Assembly: GCA_023807065.1 (NCBI GenBank)
Contig: JAJJLU010004119.1
Location: 1 to 18,332, forward strand
Direction: 5' to 3'
DNA: 18,332 nt
Source: Isotricha intestinalis
Lineage: Eukaryota > Ciliophora > Litostomatea > Vestibuliferida > Isotrichidae
The translations under genes were made by a program, and so were the position numbers. Of the stretch, positions 16,440 to 18,332 are shown piece by piece (position 1 is the stretch's first letter; each line of letters begins with the position of its first letter). Below the pieces are notes generated by a model. The model ran no database searches. It saw only the letters and a list, made by a program, of their open reading frames with translations, and was not told the origin of the DNA.

Positions 16440-17815
16440 AGCATTTTTACAAAATGTTATATTAACATAGTATTCATTTCTTCTATCTTTTAAAGTAACA
16501 TCTTCACCATTAATTTCAGAAAAGAAAGTAAAACAAATATCATTATAAAAAGATTCAGAACTATTAAATATATTAATTGATTTTTGATTTAATTGATATT
16601 CTCTTTCTAATAACTATAGTATTTACTATTAGTCTTTCAACATTAATATTAGTATAAGATGGAATATTTAAAATATTTCATTTTTTATCAATTGCAAAGA
16701 TTAAGACAGAAGGAACTGGATAATCTGCTAATTTAATATCTATTTTTATTATTATAATATCATTATTTTCATCAATATTATGTTTAATTGATGAAATAAT
16801 TTCTTCATTAAATTTAATTATTGAAAGTTTATTATTATTTGATATTGTTTCAATAGATGAAGAATCTGAACATTAATATAATTGGTATTTAGAATATTTT
16901 TCAGTAGAAATATTCTCATCTGAAATATAATTTTTATTCCTGAAATAATTTGATTTTTTCTTACTTCTTCATAAATTCAATTAATATTTTTTTCATTGTT
17001 TGAATTACCATCTTCTTCATTATAATTATTTGAATCATCTTCTTCTTCATCATTTGAATCATCATCTTCTTCATAAGTGAATTTTTCATAATTTATTATC
17101 CCTTTTCCAAAATTCAAAGTAAATCATAATTTTAATCGAACATTTTCTTCTTTATAAAAATTTAAATTATCATTTCCATATATTGAATAATAATTATCAT
17201 TATAAATTAATTCATTATTTAAATATATTTTTCCTTTTATTTCATTGATATATAAGTAATAATTCATATATATTTGTAAACTAAAACAATTTTTCATCAA
17301 ATATCCATCATTAAAAGATGATATTTATATAGAACTTAAAGCCCAATTCAATAAAAAACACAAAGAGAATGATCAGAATACAATGAAAGACAGAGAAGAG
17401 TGATTCAAATATGGGATGATAGCGAATATAAATAGATATAACATTATTTTTTATTAACTCATTATTTAACAACAATATTTGTGAAGGAGAAACAGAAATA
17501 TTAGATTCTCCATAATAAAAAGAAAAAGAGGTTCTTTCCAATTAAAAAATAATAAGATTAATCATATTCTTTCTCATTAAAATAGTTTTATCATTAAAAA
17601 TACTATAAATAAATTGACTACTACTTAATTTTTCATTTCTTTTTTTTTATAATATATTCCAAAATCATTTTCAATTTTAGTTTCTTTGGAAGTATTATAT
17701 AAATTAAACACACCTGAAATTTCATTTTGATTTAAAATTTTAAAAAATAAAAATGAAAAAAATAGAATTAATTAAAAAAGCCAAATTGGTTTTTTGACAA
17801 ATTTTTTAAAAGTAT
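16440..17815 (-). pseudogene. Decayed, C-terminally truncated surface membrane protein gene
   Basis: The minus strand begins with a membrane-like segment (KKFVKKPIWLF-stop-LILFFSFLFFK, about 17740-17815). Ectodomain pieces follow: EISGVFNLYNTSKETKIEND; after a shift in a nine-A run, EKLSSSQFIYSIFNDKTIL; LERTSFSFYYGESNISVSPS; LNFGKGIINYEKFTYEED; an Asp/Glu/Ser/Asn run (about 17010-17080); NDIIIIKIDIKLADYPVPSV; and finally FYNDICF, NGEDVTLKDRRNEYY and NITFC (about 16445-16560). From memory, the FYNDICF...LKDRR...NITFC block occurs in large multi-pass protist surface proteins, just before their Cys-rich and membrane regions; I cannot check this here. The reading stops right after it, so the C-terminal half is absent. 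Stops sit at putative Gln (TAA) and Trp (TGA) positions. The same-strand neighbour at 17923-18332 could be the tail of a related intact copy. A 76-codon open stretch (17311-17541) is part of it. Confidence 0.6.
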
Positions 17816-17922
17816 AATATGAATAAAAAATAATTAAAAAAAAAAAATGGAATGAATTAAAAAAAAAAACAAATTAAGGTTAGTTATTTTGTAAAAAAAA
17901 GTGTTTTATCATATTTTTAAAT

Positions 17923-18330
17923 TTAAAGTAAATAATCTAAAAATCCAACAACAATGAATAATTTTTTATTTTTTTTTTGAATAGATAAATGTTTAAAATA
18001 AGCTATTATAAAACATAAAACAAAAGGTAAAAGTGCATTTATAAGGAAATCTTGAAAAATAGAAAAGAGTAATACTTTTTGATTATTAGGATAAATAGCA
18101 CAGAAAGCAGTACAATAATATAAAAAAAATAATTGTAAAATAAAGACTATTATAATAAAAAGATTTAATCTATAATAAAAACTGTTAAGAATCTTATTTG
18201 ATTTTTTCCAATAAATATCGAAATCATTTTCTTCAAAAGTAATTTTAATTAAACAATCCTTATAATAACTTAATGCTTTTAAAAGAGTATTAATTATGAA
18301 ACTAACTAAAATTGAATAAATAACTTTAGG
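17923..18330 (-). CDS. C-terminal 135 residues of a multi-pass membrane protein, 5' end beyond the window
   Basis: The minus strand is open from the right edge to TAA at 17925-17923, without interruption. The fragment has hydrophobic helices at about residues 4-22, 54-74 and 87-112, a charged loop between the first two (KITFEENDFDIYWKKSNK), and a short basic tail. FFLYYCTAFCAIYPNNQKV followed by a long hydrophobic run (LINALLPFVLCFIIAYF) resembles the end of large protist surface proteins, whose last helices carry a YYxxAFCAIY-type motif (from memory). The codon mix is normal and the frame clean, in contrast to the relics downstream. It is probably a working gene, perhaps from the same family as the pseudogene at 16440-17815. 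Function unknown; partial, with no start visible. Confidence 0.7.
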   Translation of the reverse strand, partial: PKVIYSILVSFIINTLLKALSYYKDCLIKITFEENDFDIYWKKSNKILNSFYYRLNLFIIIVFILQLFFLYYCTAFCAIYPNNQKVLLFSIFQDFLINALLPFVLCFIIAYFKHLSIQKKNKKLFIVVGFLDYLL

Positions 18331-18332
18331 TA

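Noticed and set aside
3782..17815. An alternative genetic code with TAA/TAG = Gln (as in ciliates) or TGA = Trp
   Set aside because: It would smooth parts of several decayed minus-strand readings. However, the intact genes encode Gln with CAA and Trp with TGG, use TAA and TGA as true stops and contain none internally, and the decayed readings also have frameshifts.
1..18332. tRNA, rRNA, CRISPR or transposase genes
   Set aside because: I saw no cloverleaf with T-loop consensus, no conserved rRNA blocks, no regularly spaced repeats and no transposase-like protein in any reading examined.

Overview
The window reads as nuclear DNA of a very AT-rich, intron-poor microbial eukaryote (G+C roughly a fifth by eye). 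The evidence is eukaryotic protein families only (class II histone deacetylase, pepsin-like membrane proteases, an insulysin-like M16 protein, an SLC35/DMT-like transporter, a B-box zinc finger protein, GT8 and MORN relics), long single-exon genes, short A/T-only spacers and no ribosome binding sites. The intact genes use the standard code: TAA ends most, TGA ends one, and none is read through. I cannot name the organism. A TCAA-type element 0-12 bases before several ATGs recalls the short-UTR initiators of trichomonads, so an AT-rich anaerobic protist such as a metamonad is possible but unproven.

Layout. A possible divergent gene start lies at the left edge (1-64, minus). Next come a class II HDAC (175-2172, plus) and, 85 bases on, a membrane-anchored pepsin-fold protein lacking both catalytic aspartates (2258-3538, plus). 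3539-5076 has no intact gene but holds an unrecognised decayed minus-strand reading. An unknown small membrane protein follows (5077-5730, plus), then a decayed MORN-repeat gene (5911-6940, minus). A minus-strand pair follows: an intact plasmepsin V/nepenthesin-like membrane aspartyl protease (7041-8525) and a large type II membrane M16 protein whose HxxEH zinc site has been replaced (8593-11664). A DMT-type multi-pass protein diverges from it (11979-13088, plus). 13089-14270 holds a 57-codon ORF (13951-14124, minus) and otherwise decayed sequence. A B-box protein is split by a one-base frameshift in an A run (14271-15396, plus). The last 3 kb, all minus strand, holds a GT8 glycosyltransferase pseudogene (15586-16400), a truncated pseudogene of a surface membrane protein (about 16440-17815) and the intact C-terminal end of a multi-pass membrane protein running off the right edge (17923-18332).

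Themes. Three neighbouring genes encode membrane-anchored protease-fold ectodomains: one looks active (A1, 7041-8525) and two look catalytically dead (A1-like 2258-3538; M16-like 8593-11664). Several minus-strand gene relics at different stages of decay share one signature: stops where Gln (CAA to TAA) or Trp (TGG to TGA) would fit, plus shifts in A runs. This is consistent with GC-to-AT mutation pressure on unselected copies. No RNA gene, CRISPR array, transposase or plasmid/phage feature was seen.
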